Shown here: one piece after another, positions 16,692 to 25,350 of the stretch | Position numbering within the stretch: the stretch's first letter is position 1 | How the letters are laid out: each line of letters begins with the position of its first letter | Origin: Streptomyces uncialis | GTDB taxonomy: Bacteria; Actinomycetota; Actinomycetes; Streptomycetales; Streptomycetaceae | Assembly (NCBI RefSeq): GCF_001905345.1 | Contig: NZ_LFBV01000005.1 | Location: forward strand, 62,001 to 126,000 | Direction of reading: 5' to 3' | DNA length: 64,000 bases | The notes under the pieces: model-generated | The model's input: the letters and a program-made list of their open reading frames with translations, nothing else | Databases searched by the model: none | Told to the model about the DNA's origin: nothing | Translations under genes and position numbers: made by a program

Positions 16692-16710
16692 CCCGCGTGA
16701 TAACATAACG
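16692..16710 (+). promoter_or_regulatory. candidate ectA promoter (extended -10)
   Basis: Between the terminator and ectA, TGATAACAT (16698-16706) reads as an extended -10 element (TG-N-TAACAT). No good -35 is seen at the right distance. It would give an mRNA leader of about 60 bases. The assignment rests on motif and position alone. Confidence 0.35.
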
Positions 16711-16774
16711 ACGCCCTGGAAGTAACCCCACCGGGCCATGCAATCCAAGGAATTGCTCGGTAAATTAAATCCGC

Positions 16775-17329
16775 ATGACCGCTGCACAAGCAGACCTGCG
16801 AACGCAATTCCGAGAAATGCCCGACGGACTACGGATAGACCGTCCGACGGTGGCCGACGGCGGTGCGCTCTGGCGCATCGCACGGGACTCCCGGACCCTC
16901 GATCTGAACTCCTCCTACAGCTATCTCCTGTGGTGCCGCGACTTCGCGGGCACCTCCGTGGTGGCACGTGACGCGGACGGGCAGCCGGTCGGCTTCATCA
17001 CCGGATACATCCGGCCCACCCGTCCGGGCACGCTCGTCGTCTGGCAGGTCGCCGTCGACACGGCGCACCGGGGCCGGGGACTCGCCGCGGCGCTGCTGGA
17101 CGGGCTCACCGAGCGGGTCACCGCCGACCGGGCGTCCGCGCCCGTCGCGCTGAACTCGCTGGAGACCACCATCACGCCCGGCAACACGGCCTCCGAGCGG
17201 CTGTTCCTCTCGTACGCCGAACGGCACGGGCTGGCCGTCGACCGGGAGGTGCTCTTCGGCGCCGGGGTGTTCCCCGACGGCGGGCACGACCCCGAGATCC
17301 TCTACCGCATCGGCCCGTTCGCCGGCTGA
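16775..17329 (+). CDS. ectA: L-2,4-diaminobutyrate N-gamma-acetyltransferase (EctA)
   Basis: A 184-residue GNAT enzyme that acetylates diaminobutyrate, the second step of ectoine synthesis. The EctA hallmark LDLNSSYSYLLWCRDF is at about residues 43-58, and the acetyl-CoA loop is VAVDTAHRGRGLAAALLDG. A motif near LETTITPGNTASERLF is also typical. The ATG at 16775 has no clear ribosome binding site; an internal ATG at 16817 is an alternative start. The gene opens the ectABCD operon. Confidence 0.95.
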   Translation: MTAAQADLRTQFREMPDGLRIDRPTVADGGALWRIARDSRTLDLNSSYSYLLWCRDFAGTSVVARDADGQPVGFITGYIRPTRPGTLVVWQVAVDTAHRGRGLAAALLDGLTERVTADRASAPVALNSLETTITPGNTASERLFLSYAERHGLAVDREVLFGAGVFPDGGHDPEILYRIGPFAG

Positions 17330-17417
17330 CCGGCGCCGGACCCGTACCACCGGCGCCCGTCCCGCTCACGCCGACCCGCCCCACCACCTGTCACCCCGAA
17401 CAGCCAGGAGACCTGCC

Positions 17418-18689
17418 GTGACCATCACCCAGCCCGACCTGAGCGTCTTCGAGACCCTGGAGTCGGAGGTGCGCAGCTACTGCCGCAGCTGGCCCACCGT
17501 CTTCGACCGTGCCCAGGGCAGCCGTATGTACGACGAGGACGGCCATGAGTACCTCGACTTCTTCGCGGGGGCCGGGTCGCTCAACTACGGCCACAACAAC
17601 CCCGTACTCAAACGCGCCCTGATCGACTACCTGGAGCGCGACGGGGTCACCCACGGTCTCGATATGTCGACGACGGCGAAGCGGGCGTTCCTGGAGTCGT
17701 TCCAGAACCTGGTGCTGCGTCCCCGTGACCTGCCCTACAAGGTGATGTTCCCGGGTCCGACCGGCACCAACGCCGTGGAGTCCGCGCTGAAGCTGGCCCG
17801 CAAGGTGAAGGGCCGCGAGTCGATCGTGTCGTTCACCAACGCGTTCCACGGGATGTCGCTGGGCTCGCTGGCGGTCACGGGCAACGCCTTCAAGCGGGCG
17901 GGCGCGGGCATCCCGCTGGTGCACGGCACCCCGATGCCGTTCGACCACTACCTGGACGGCCAGGTGCAGGACTTCCTCTGGTTCGAGCGGCTGCTCGGGG
18001 ACCAGGGCTCCGGGCTCAACCAGCCGGCCGCGGTGATCGTGGAGACCGTGCAGGGCGAGGGCGGCATCAATGTGGCGCGCGCCGAGTGGCTGCGGGCGCT
18101 GGCGGATCTGTGCGCGCGGCGGGACATGCTGCTGATCGTGGACGACATCCAGATGGGCTGCGGGCGCACCGGCGCGTTCTTCTCCTTCGAGGAGGCGGGC
18201 ATCGTGCCGGACATCGTGACGGTCTCCAAGTCGATCAGCGGCTACGGGCTGCCGATGTCGCTGTGCCTGTTCAAGCCGGAGCTGGACATCTGGGAGCCCG
18301 GCGAGCACAACGGCACCTTCCGCGGCAACAACCCGGCGTTCGTGACGGCCGCGGCGGCCCTGGAGGCGTACTGGTCGGACGGGCCCGCGATGGAGAAGCA
18401 GACCCTGTCGCGCGGGCAGCAGGTCCAGGAGGCGCTGGGCGCGCTGGCCGAGGAGCACCGCGAGGAGATCAAGGAGTTCCGGGGCCGCGGACTGGTGTGG
18501 GGTGTGGAGTTCCACGACAAGGGGCGGGCCTCCCGGGTGGCGCGGCGCGCCTTCGAGCTGGGGCTGCTGATCGAGACCTCGGGCCCCGAGGGCGAGGTCG
18601 TCAAGCTGCTTCCCGCGCTGACCGTCTCCCCCGACGAGCTGGAGGAGGGCCTGCGCACCCTCACCCGCGCGGTCCGCGAGACCGCCTGA
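17418..18689 (+). CDS. ectB: L-2,4-diaminobutyrate aminotransferase (EctB)
   Basis: A 423-residue class III PLP aminotransferase that converts aspartate semialdehyde to diaminobutyrate using glutamate. Clear features are FFAGAGSLNYGHNN, GPTGTNAVESALKLAR, the cofactor Asp in LIVDDIQMGCGRTG and the Schiff-base lysine in VSKSISGYGLPMS. The GTG at 17418 follows AGGAG. It lies 88 bases after ectA. The 220 bases between it and ectC are C-rich repeats with no gene. Confidence 0.97.
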   Translation: MTITQPDLSVFETLESEVRSYCRSWPTVFDRAQGSRMYDEDGHEYLDFFAGAGSLNYGHNNPVLKRALIDYLERDGVTHGLDMSTTAKRAFLESFQNLVLRPRDLPYKVMFPGPTGTNAVESALKLARKVKGRESIVSFTNAFHGMSLGSLAVTGNAFKRAGAGIPLVHGTPMPFDHYLDGQVQDFLWFERLLGDQGSGLNQPAAVIVETVQGEGGINVARAEWLRALADLCARRDMLLIVDDIQMGCGRTGAFFSFEEAGIVPDIVTVSKSISGYGLPMSLCLFKPELDIWEPGEHNGTFRGNNPAFVTAAAALEAYWSDGPAMEKQTLSRGQQVQEALGALAEEHREEIKEFRGRGLVWGVEFHDKGRASRVARRAFELGLLIETSGPEGEVVKLLPALTVSPDELEEGLRTLTRAVRETA

Positions 18690-18909
18690 CCCGGACCCGG
18701 ACCCGGACCCTGATCCGGCCCCGAACCCGGCCCTGAACCGGACCAGGCCCCACGCCGGTCCCGGTCCCGATACCCGACCCCCCTACCTGATCCATGTCCC
18801 GGCGCCGTCCCGGCCGGTCCCGGGCAGCGTCCGTCCGCCGGGGACACCCGTCCGTCCGGCGTCATCCGTCCGGCGCCGTCCGTCCGCCAGAGAAAGGCAG
18901 CACGTCACC
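18690..18909 (+). repeat. low-complexity C-rich spacer between ectB and ectC
   Basis: No gene is visible. The left part is a run of CCCGGA hexamers just after the ectB stop with variants further on. The right part repeats GTCCGTCCG-type phrases from about 18830 to 18893. The spacing is unusually long for an ect operon and may reduce coupling of ectC to ectB. Confidence 0.7.
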
Positions 18910-19308
18910 GTGATCGTCCGATCGTTGAAGGACATCGAGGGAACCGACCGTCATGTGAAGTCACGCTCGGGCACCTGGGAGAGCAAACGCATCGTCCTCG
19001 CCAAGGAGCGGGTCGGCTTCTCGCTGCACGAGACCGTGCTGTACGCGGGTACGGAGACCTCCATGTGGTACGCCAACCACATCGAGGCCGTGCTGTGCGT
19101 CGAGGGCGAGGCCGAGCTGACCGACGACGAGACCGGCGAGAAGCACTGGATCAGCCCGGGGACGATGTATCTGCTGGACGGGCACGAGCGGCACACCCTG
19201 CGGCCGAAGACCGACTTCCGGTGCGTGTGCGTGTTCAACCCGCCCGTCACGGGCCGTGAGGACCACGATGAGAACGGCGTATATCCGCTTCTGACCGAGG
19301 AGGTATGA
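18910..19308 (+). CDS. ectC: L-ectoine synthase (EctC)
   Basis: A 132-residue cupin enzyme that cyclises N-gamma-acetyldiaminobutyrate to ectoine. The family start IVRSLKDIEGTDRHV, the cupin strand around TSMWYANHIEAVLCVEGE and the PGTMYLLDGHERHTLR motif are all present. The GTG at 18910 is preceded by AGAAAGGCAG. ectD begins three bases after its stop. Confidence 0.97.
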   Translation: MIVRSLKDIEGTDRHVKSRSGTWESKRIVLAKERVGFSLHETVLYAGTETSMWYANHIEAVLCVEGEAELTDDETGEKHWISPGTMYLLDGHERHTLRPKTDFRCVCVFNPPVTGREDHDENGVYPLLTEEV

Positions 19309-19311
19309 ACG

Positions 19312-20211
19312 ATGGCCACCACGACCGACATCCGCGCGGACCTGTATCCGAGCCGGGGCGCCACCGAGGTGTCCGTGCCGCGCAAGGACCCGGTCGTCTG
19401 GAACTCCCCGGACGCCCCGGGCCCCGTCGCGCGCGAGGACCTGGCCTCGTTCGAGCGGGACGGCTTCCTGACCGTGGACCAGCTGATCACGCCCGACGAG
19501 GTGACCGGCTACCGCGCCGAACTCGACCGGCTGGTCGGCGACCCGGCGATCCGCGCCGACCCCCGGTCGATCGTGGAGTCGTCCTCCCAGGAGATCCGCT
19601 CGGTCTTCGAGGTGCACCGGATCAGTGAGGTGTTCGCCGCGCTGGTGCGCGACGAGCGGGTGGTGGGCCGCGCCCGGCAGATCCTCGGCTCGGACGTGTA
19701 CGTCCATCAGTCCCGGATCAATGTGAAGCCGGGGTTCGGGGCGTCCGGGTTCTACTGGCACTCGGACTTCGAGACCTGGCACGCCGAGGACGGACTGCCG
19801 AACATGCGGACGGTGTCCGTGTCGATCGCGCTGACCGACAACCTCGACACCAACGGCGGTCTGATGATCATGCCGGGCTCGCACCGGACGTTCCTGGGCT
19901 GCGCGGGAGCGACCCCGAAGGACAACTACAAGCGGTCGCTCCAGATGCAGGACGCGGGCATCCCGTCGAACGGGGCGCTCACACAGTTCGCGGACGAGCA
20001 CGGCATCCGGCTGTTCACGGGTGCGGCGGGGTCGGCCACCTGGTTCGACTGCAACTGCATGCACGGCTCGGGCGACAACATCACCCCGTACGCGCGCAGC
20101 AATGTCTTCATCGTCTTCAACAGCGTGGAGAACACGGCGCAGGAGCCCTTCGCCGCGCCGGTCCGCAGGCCGGAGTACATCGGGGCACGGGACTTCACCC
20201 CCGTGCGCTGA
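19312..20211 (+). CDS. ectD: ectoine 5-hydroxylase (EctD)
   Basis: A 299-residue Fe(II)/2-oxoglutarate dioxygenase that converts ectoine to 5-hydroxyectoine. The metal site is visible as the HSD of FYWHSDFETWH and the distal His in CNCMHGSGDNITPYARSN; the EctD signature region around residues 140-160 is intact. GAGGAGG lies nine bases before the ATG and partly overlaps the end of ectC. A perfect hairpin terminator follows 15 bases after the stop. With ectABC this gives complete hydroxyectoine production for osmotic or heat stress. Confidence 0.97.
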   Translation: MATTTDIRADLYPSRGATEVSVPRKDPVVWNSPDAPGPVAREDLASFERDGFLTVDQLITPDEVTGYRAELDRLVGDPAIRADPRSIVESSSQEIRSVFEVHRISEVFAALVRDERVVGRARQILGSDVYVHQSRINVKPGFGASGFYWHSDFETWHAEDGLPNMRTVSVSIALTDNLDTNGGLMIMPGSHRTFLGCAGATPKDNYKRSLQMQDAGIPSNGALTQFADEHGIRLFTGAAGSATWFDCNCMHGSGDNITPYARSNVFIVFNSVENTAQEPFAAPVRRPEYIGARDFTPVR

Positions 20212-20225
20212 GCACCACGGTGGTA

Positions 20226-20267
20226 CGGCGGGGCGGTGACCGGAACCTTCCGGTCACCGCCCCGCCG
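20226..20267. terminator. bidirectional terminator between ectD and the OYE gene
   Basis: A perfect 18-base-pair stem (CGGCGGGGCGGTGACCGG at 20226-20243 pairing with 20250-20267) with loop AACCTT. It sits between convergent genes and can terminate from both sides. Confidence 0.85.
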
Positions 20268-20305
20268 CGCGTTCCCGTGGCACGTGGAGGCGGGGCGGCG
20301 CTTCG

Positions 20306-21388
20306 TCAGCTTCCGTCGAGCGTCGGGTAGTCGGTGTATCCACGGGCGTCGCCGCCGTAGAAGCTGGGGCGGTGCGGGGGGTTGTACGGACCGGCGGTCC
20401 GCAGCCGCGCCGGGAGGTCCGGGTTCGCGAGGAACAGTGTGCCGAAGGCGACCATGTCGGCGGTACCGTCCTCGACGAGGGCGAGCGCCCGGTGATCGGT
20501 GCCGTCCGCGTCGTCGGGCGAGGGCGGATTGAGGATCAGTACGCCCGAGAAGAGCTTGCGCAGGGTGTGGGTCAGTTCACGTATCCGCGCGGAGCCCTCG
20601 GAGAGATGCAGATAGGCGATCCCGAGCGGCTCCAGCCGCCGCACCAGTTCGGTGTACACGGGCTCCGGGTCCGGCTCGCTGATGTCGTTGAACCCGTTTC
20701 CGGGCGAGATACGCAGCGCGGTGCGCGCGGCGCCGATCTCCGCCGCCACCGCCTCGGTCACCGCGACGGCGAACCGGGCGCGGGCCACGGGCGAACCGCC
20801 CCACGCGTCGGTGCGGACATTGGACCCTGCCGCGAGGAACTGGTGGATCAGATAGCCGTTGGCGCCGTGCAGCTCGACCCCGTCGAACCCGGCGTCCACC
20901 GCGTTGCGGGCGGCCGACGCGAAGTCCGCGACGGTCGCGTGGACCTCGGTGTCCGTCAGCTCCCGGGGGGTGACGAAGGCCTTGGCGCCCTCGGCGGTGT
21001 ACACCTCGCCCTGGGCGGCCACGGGGGACGCCCCGACGTTCACCAGCCCGTCCGGCAGCAGGCTGGGGTGCCCGATCCGGCCCGTGTGCATCAGCTGGGC
21101 GAAGATCCGGCCGCCGCGCGCGTGCACCGCGTCGGTGACCGCGCGCCAGGCGGCGGTCTGCTCCGGGCTGTGCAGACCCGGTGTGTCCGGATAGCCCTGT
21201 CCCACCGCGCTGGGCTGGACGCCCTCGGTGATGATCAGACCGGCGGTCGCCCGCTGGGCGTAGTACTCGGCCGTCAGCGCGGTGGGCACTCCGGCGGCAC
21301 CGGCGCGGCTGCGGGTCATCGGCGCCATCGCGACGCGGTTGGCGAGCCGGGTCCCGGCGAGGTCGATCGGGTCGAACGCTGTCGTCAT
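20306..21388 (-). CDS. NADH:flavin oxidoreductase / old yellow enzyme family
   Basis: A 360-residue FMN-dependent ene-reductase-type enzyme (TIM barrel). Motifs include RVAMAPMTRSRAG, TAEYYAQRATAGLIITEG, the substrate-binding region GFDGVELHGANGYLIHQFL, and the C-terminal FMN phosphate site MVAFGTLFLANPDLP. The ATG at 21388 starts family similarity. It is divergent from the marR gene at 21703, and palindromic sites lie between the two, so it is probably repressed by that MarR protein and induced by an electrophile or aromatic compound. That last point is inferred from similar arrangements. Confidence 0.93.
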   Translation of the reverse strand: MTTAFDPIDLAGTRLANRVAMAPMTRSRAGAAGVPTALTAEYYAQRATAGLIITEGVQPSAVGQGYPDTPGLHSPEQTAAWRAVTDAVHARGGRIFAQLMHTGRIGHPSLLPDGLVNVGASPVAAQGEVYTAEGAKAFVTPRELTDTEVHATVADFASAARNAVDAGFDGVELHGANGYLIHQFLAAGSNVRTDAWGGSPVARARFAVAVTEAVAAEIGAARTALRISPGNGFNDISEPDPEPVYTELVRRLEPLGIAYLHLSEGSARIRELTHTLRKLFSGVLILNPPSPDDADGTDHRALALVEDGTADMVAFGTLFLANPDLPARLRTAGPYNPPHRPSFYGGDARGYTDYPTLDGS

Positions 21389-21702
21389 GGTGACTGCTCC
21401 CCAGCACGGTGATCGGTACGAAGGTCGGGCGGTGCGAAAGTCTGGCGGTGCGATGGTTGGCCGGCGCACTGGTCGGCCGGCGCTCCAGGTGGTCGGCGCG
21501 ATGGCCGGCCGGGGCGATAGTTGGTCGGCCAAGCAAGAGAACCGCGCGCCACTGTAGCTCATTCCTTGGCCGGCCAAGGTAATCTGGCGGACCAACCCCC
21601 CACGCACGTAACGCGGTTCGGCGGCGGCCCCGCCACCACCGGCCCCCCGGCAGCCGGACCCCCCGCTGCCCCGGTCCGCCCCGCCCACCCAGGAGCCTCC
21701 CC
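21389..21702. promoter_or_regulatory. divergent OYE/marR promoter region with repeated half-sites
   Basis: This 314-base region has no gene. Besides the main palindrome at 21564-21579 it holds several imperfect copies of the same phrase: GTTGGCCGGC near 21454, GGTCGGCCGGC near 21471, ATGGCCGGCC near 21499 and TTGGTCGGCCAAG near 21521. The spacing is not regular. These could be secondary MarR sites, or traces of local duplication (TGCGAAAGTCTGGCGG-like phrases also repeat near 21431). Confidence 0.55.
21564..21579. promoter_or_regulatory. candidate MarR operator
   Basis: Perfect 16-base palindrome CCTTGGCCGGCCAAGG with partly symmetric flanks (ATT on the left, TAAT on the right). It lies in the divergent region. 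On the right, TAATCT at 21580 is a possible -10 for marR; on the minus strand TACAGT may serve the OYE gene. Size and placement fit a MarR dimer site that regulates both genes. Confidence 0.65.
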
Positions 21703-22239
21703 ATGACCGCTTCCTCCGGCCCCGCCCCGTCCGACCCCGACTGTCCCCCGGCGGCCCGGGGCGGCCCCGTCAGCAACACCCTGGCCCGGGTGGCGCGGCT
21801 GCACCGCGTCACCGCCCGCGAGCTGCTGCGGGACCTGGACCTGTACCCGGGCCAGGAGTTCCTGATGATGCATCTGTGGAGCTCCGGGCCGGTGCGCCCG
21901 TCCGAGCTGATCAAGGTGCTGGACCTGGACCCCTCGACGGTGACCAGGATGCTCCAGCGGCTGGAGCAGGCGGGCCATGTCCGGCGCGGACAGGACCCCT
22001 GCGACCGGCGCGCGGTCCTGGTGGAGGCGACCGAGCCGAGCTGCGCGCTGCACGACCGGATGGCGGCGGCCTGGTGCGAACTGGAGACCCGGACCCTCGG
22101 CGGTCTCGACCCCGCGGAGCGCCGGGAGCTGGCCCGGCTGCTGGAGAAGGTCGAGGCGAACCTGTGCGGGCAGGCCCCCCGGGAGCGCGGGGACGACCCG
22201 CCCGGGGCACCGCCGCGCGAGGAGCACGGCGGGCCGTGA
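21703..22239 (+). CDS. MarR-family transcriptional regulator
   Basis: A 178-residue winged-helix DNA-binding protein. The core helix-turn-helix and wing (RPSELIKVLDLDPSTVTRMLQRLEQAG then VRRGQDPCDRRAVLVEATE) is at about residues 65-115. There are two cysteines near the wing and in the C-terminal part (CDRR, CALHD), which could allow redox sensing, but this is speculative. It is divergent from the OYE gene with a palindrome between them; local repression is the likely role. The ATG follows AGGAGCC. Confidence 0.92.
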   Translation: MTASSGPAPSDPDCPPAARGGPVSNTLARVARLHRVTARELLRDLDLYPGQEFLMMHLWSSGPVRPSELIKVLDLDPSTVTRMLQRLEQAGHVRRGQDPCDRRAVLVEATEPSCALHDRMAAAWCELETRTLGGLDPAERRELARLLEKVEANLCGQAPRERGDDPPGAPPREEHGGP

Positions 22240-22386
22240 GCGGGCGTACGGGGGCGGGCGTACGGGCGGGGGCGGAGCGTACGGCGGTCCGGGCGGCTCG
22301 CCTTACGGGTCCCGGGGCCCGTTCCCGGTCCTGTTCCCGGTCCCGCTGCCGGGTCCCGCTCCCGGGTCCCGCGTGGCCCCGGGTTC

Positions 22387-23433
22387 CTACAGGGCGCTCA
22401 GGAGCCGGTCGACGTCCCCTTCCGTGTTGTGGACGTGGAACGCCGCGCGCAGATTGCCCGCGCGGTCCGAGACCTCGATCCCGCCGTCGCTGAACTCCCG
22501 CTGGCGGGCCCCGAGCCCGGGGACCGAGACGATCGCGGAGCCGGGGGACGGCACCGGGGTGTGCCCGAGGGCGTCCAGACCCGCGCGGAAGCGGTCGGCC
22601 AGGGCCACGTCATGGGCGCGGATCGCGTCCACGCCCACGCTCTCGACCAGGGCCAGGGAGTGCCGCGCCCCCACGTACGAGAAGAGGCTCGGGCTCTCGT
22701 CGAACCGGCGGGCCGAGCGTGCCAGCTCCTGGACCGGGCCGTAGCAGCTGTCCCAGGGCCGCTCCCCCGACACCCAGCCCGCGAACACGGGGCTCAGCCC
22801 GCCGAAGTCCTCGGGGACGGCGAGGAACGTGACACCGCGCGGGCACAGCAGCCACTTGAACGCGACGGACACCACGTAGTCGTACGCGTCGGCGTCGATC
22901 GGCAGCCACCCGGCGGACTGCGACGCGTCGACATAGGTACGGGCGCCGTGGGCGAGGGCGGCCTCCCGGACACGGGGCAGATCGGCGATCCGTCCGTCGG
23001 CGGACTGGACGGCGCTCACCGCGACCAGACCGGTCGTGGGGCGCACCGCGTCCGCGATCCGCTCCAGCGGCACCTCGCGCACCTTCAGGTCCTGGCGGAC
23101 ACGGAAGGGGGTGACCAGCGAGCTGAAGTCCCCTTCGGCGGTGAGCACCTCCGTGCCCGGCGCCAGGGAAGCGGCGACCAGCCCGGTGTACACGGCGACG
23201 GACGCCCCCGCCGCGACCCGGGACGCCGGGACGCCGACGAGCCGCGCGAAACTCGCGCGGCTCGCCTCCAGATCCTCGAACATATCGGCCGGCCGCCCCG
23301 CGGCCGTGGCATCCACCGCCTCCCGCATCGCGGTGACGGATCTGGCGGGGAGCAGCCCGGTGCTGGCGGTGTTCAGATAGGTCGCCTCGGGAGTGAACTC
23401 GGTACGGATCGCGGTAACGGCAAGTGTCTCCAT
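22387..23433 (-). CDS. class V PLP-dependent aminotransferase / cysteine-desulfurase-like
   Basis: A 348-residue fold-type I enzyme related to isopenicillin-N-epimerase-like and selenocysteine-lyase-like proteins. It has the N-terminal TYLNTASTGLLP, the cofactor region RTYVDASQSAGWLPID and the Schiff-base lysine in VSVAFKWLLCPRG. The reaction is not identifiable by sequence. The ATG at 23433 is the natural start; upstream in-frame codons are GC noise. The 147 bases between it and convergent marR show only G- and C-rich simple repeats. Confidence 0.88.
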   Translation of the reverse strand: METLAVTAIRTEFTPEATYLNTASTGLLPARSVTAMREAVDATAAGRPADMFEDLEASRASFARLVGVPASRVAAGASVAVYTGLVAASLAPGTEVLTAEGDFSSLVTPFRVRQDLKVREVPLERIADAVRPTTGLVAVSAVQSADGRIADLPRVREAALAHGARTYVDASQSAGWLPIDADAYDYVVSVAFKWLLCPRGVTFLAVPEDFGGLSPVFAGWVSGERPWDSCYGPVQELARSARRFDESPSLFSYVGARHSLALVESVGVDAIRAHDVALADRFRAGLDALGHTPVPSPGSAIVSVPGLGARQREFSDGGIEVSDRAGNLRAAFHVHNTEGDVDRLLSAL

Positions 23434-23656
23434 GGCCTCACTGTGCCGCCCCGCCGCGCCCCGGTCCATGACGCCTCCCGGTGTATCCGGCCGGGGACGC
23501 CCCCGCGCCCGCCTTTGAACTGCGGAAACGCGGGCGTGACCGGTGGCGGGTTCGCGCCTGCGCAAGCTCAGGCGCGGCTGGTGGCCGGGTTCACGCCCGT
23601 GGAACCTCAGGCCCGATAGAGCCCAGGCCCGTGGAAGCTCAGGCGCCCGTGGCAGC

Positions 23657-24409
23657 TCAGGCCCGCTCGGCGGCCTGGTTCGCGTCCTGCGGTATCTCGC
23701 AGCCGTCGGGCCCGCACGCCTCGGCGTCGGTGTCCGCGCCGGCCGGGACGATCGGGGTGAGCGGGGAGCGGGCGCCCCACGCCTGGTCGAGGGCCTGGGC
23801 GAAGACCTCGGCGGGCTGGGCCCCGGACACACCGAACCGGCGGTCGAGGACGAAGAAGGGGACGCCGTTCGCGCCCAGCTCGGCGGCCTCGCGTTCGTCG
23901 GCGCGGACCGCGTCGGCGTAGCGCTCCGGGTCCGCGAGGACCGCGCGGGCGGCGTCCGCGTCCAGGCCCGCCTCGGCGGCGAGGGCCACCAGCCGGTCCT
24001 CGGCGGCGCCGTAGACGGACTCCTCCTCGGCGAAGTTCGCCCGGTAGAACAGACCGATCAGCGTGTCCTGCCTGCCGTGCTCCTTGGCGAAGTGCAGCAG
24101 CCGGTGCATGTCGAAGGTGTTGCCGTGGTCACGTCCCTCGGTGCGGTACGCCAGTCCCTCGGCCGCCGCGTTCCGCCCGAGGTCGAGTTCGGCCGCCCGC
24201 GCCTGCTCCTCGGTCATGCCGTACTTCTTGCTGAGCATCGGCAGGACCAGCGACACCTCGTCCTTGGACCGTCCCGGGTCCAGCTCGAAGGAGCGGTGGA
24301 CCACCTCTACCTGCTCACGGTGCGGGAACCCGGCCAGCGCCTTCTCGAAGCGGGCCTTTCCGACATAGCACCAGGGGCAGGCGATGTCACTCCAGATCTC
24401 GACGCGCAT
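23657..24409 (-). CDS. DsbA-family (FrnE-like) thiol oxidoreductase
   Basis: A 250-residue thioredoxin-fold protein without a signal peptide. The N-terminus MRVEIWSDIACPWCYVGK carries the CPWC redox motif followed by the long helical insertion typical of FrnE/2-hydroxychromene-2-carboxylate isomerase relatives. The cis-proline region is NGVPFFVLDRRFGVSGAQP. Probably a cytoplasmic disulfide reductase or isomerase. A C-terminal Cys-rich tail (EACGPDGCEIP) may hold a second thiol pair. The 223 bases to its left hold degenerate CCCGTGGAAGCTCAGG repeats and no gene. Confidence 0.9.
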   Translation of the reverse strand: MRVEIWSDIACPWCYVGKARFEKALAGFPHREQVEVVHRSFELDPGRSKDEVSLVLPMLSKKYGMTEEQARAAELDLGRNAAAEGLAYRTEGRDHGNTFDMHRLLHFAKEHGRQDTLIGLFYRANFAEEESVYGAAEDRLVALAAEAGLDADAARAVLADPERYADAVRADEREAAELGANGVPFFVLDRRFGVSGAQPAEVFAQALDQAWGARSPLTPIVPAGADTDAEACGPDGCEIPQDANQAAERA

Positions 24410-24554
24410 GACAGACCGCTCCCACTTCTCTCCGGGACCACTTTTCCCCGGGGCAACACCGTGGCGGATCGGTACATTCCCCCCTCGCGCACCCCCGGGG
24501 CCCGGTCGCTGAGCCGGGTCGCCGAGCCGGTTCCGGTCCCGGTCCCGGTCCCGG

Positions 24555-25190
24555 TCAGCTGCCGTCGCGGAGGTCCGCGGGGGCGTGGCGGTGGAAGGCG
24601 AGGTCCCGGAACTCGGCCGGGCAGCCGTCACCGACCGGGGACTGGACCATGAAGCCGACCAGGGCGCGGGCCGTGTCCCCGGGGCTGCCGAGGGCGAACG
24701 TACGGACGAAGGTCCAGCGCTCGCCGTCGGTGGAGGCGTGGTACGCGAAGGCGTCGCCGGTACGGCTCACACGCAGCCAGACGCTGTCACCGTCGACCGT
24801 GAAGGAGTTGGCGTCGTCGGAATGGCCCCGGGTGACCACCGAGCAGATGGTGGGGACACCGGGTGAGCGCTCGAAGCAGAGCTTGGCCCACTCCCGTTCA
24901 CCGACGTGGACGTACAGGACGCCCGCGTCGAAGTCCCCCGCGAAGCCGACGGTGACCCGCGCGCTCAGCTGGAAGTCGCCCTCCGGGGCCGTGCCGAGCA
25001 GCCGGGGCGCGTCCGAGGAGGGGGCGAGCGCGTGGCCCCCCGGCGGCACGAACCGGTCCTGCCGGGCACCGGCCCGCGCGCCGAGAACGCCGTCGGCGTA
25101 CGTCCAGTGGCCTTCGGGTCCGTAGGAGCGCACCACGAAGGGCAGTTCGGGTATCTGCGGGGCTGCGGAGGTGGGTGGGGTTCGGTCCAT
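24555..25190 (-). CDS. DUF1349-type beta-sandwich protein
   Basis: A 211-residue cytoplasmic protein with a concanavalin-like beta-sandwich (DUF1349). Typical parts are the strand GDFQLSARVTVGF near residues 78-90, then DAGVLYVHVGEREWAKLCFE, SVVTRGHSDDANSF and DGERWTFVRTFALG. Members of this family are often thought to bind sugars, though the role is not established. The start is the ATG at 25190. Transcription is away from the two-component locus at 25351, so the 160 bases between should contain both promoters. Confidence 0.88.
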   Translation of the reverse strand: MDRTPPTSAAPQIPELPFVVRSYGPEGHWTYADGVLGARAGARQDRFVPPGGHALAPSSDAPRLLGTAPEGDFQLSARVTVGFAGDFDAGVLYVHVGEREWAKLCFERSPGVPTICSVVTRGHSDDANSFTVDGDSVWLRVSRTGDAFAYHASTDGERWTFVRTFALGSPGDTARALVGFMVQSPVGDGCPAEFRDLAFHRHAPADLRDGS

Positions 25191-25350
25191 GACGGTCAGT
25201 GTGGCATTCCGGGGCGGGGGCATCCATCGGCGGCCGTCCGTTCGGCTGCCCCGGACCGGGACCGGGACGGCCCGGCCTCCCCCGAGCGGCGGAGGCGGAT
25301 CGTCGTCCGGCAGGAGGTGGACGAGGGCCCCGGCGCGGGAGGTTGGAGCC

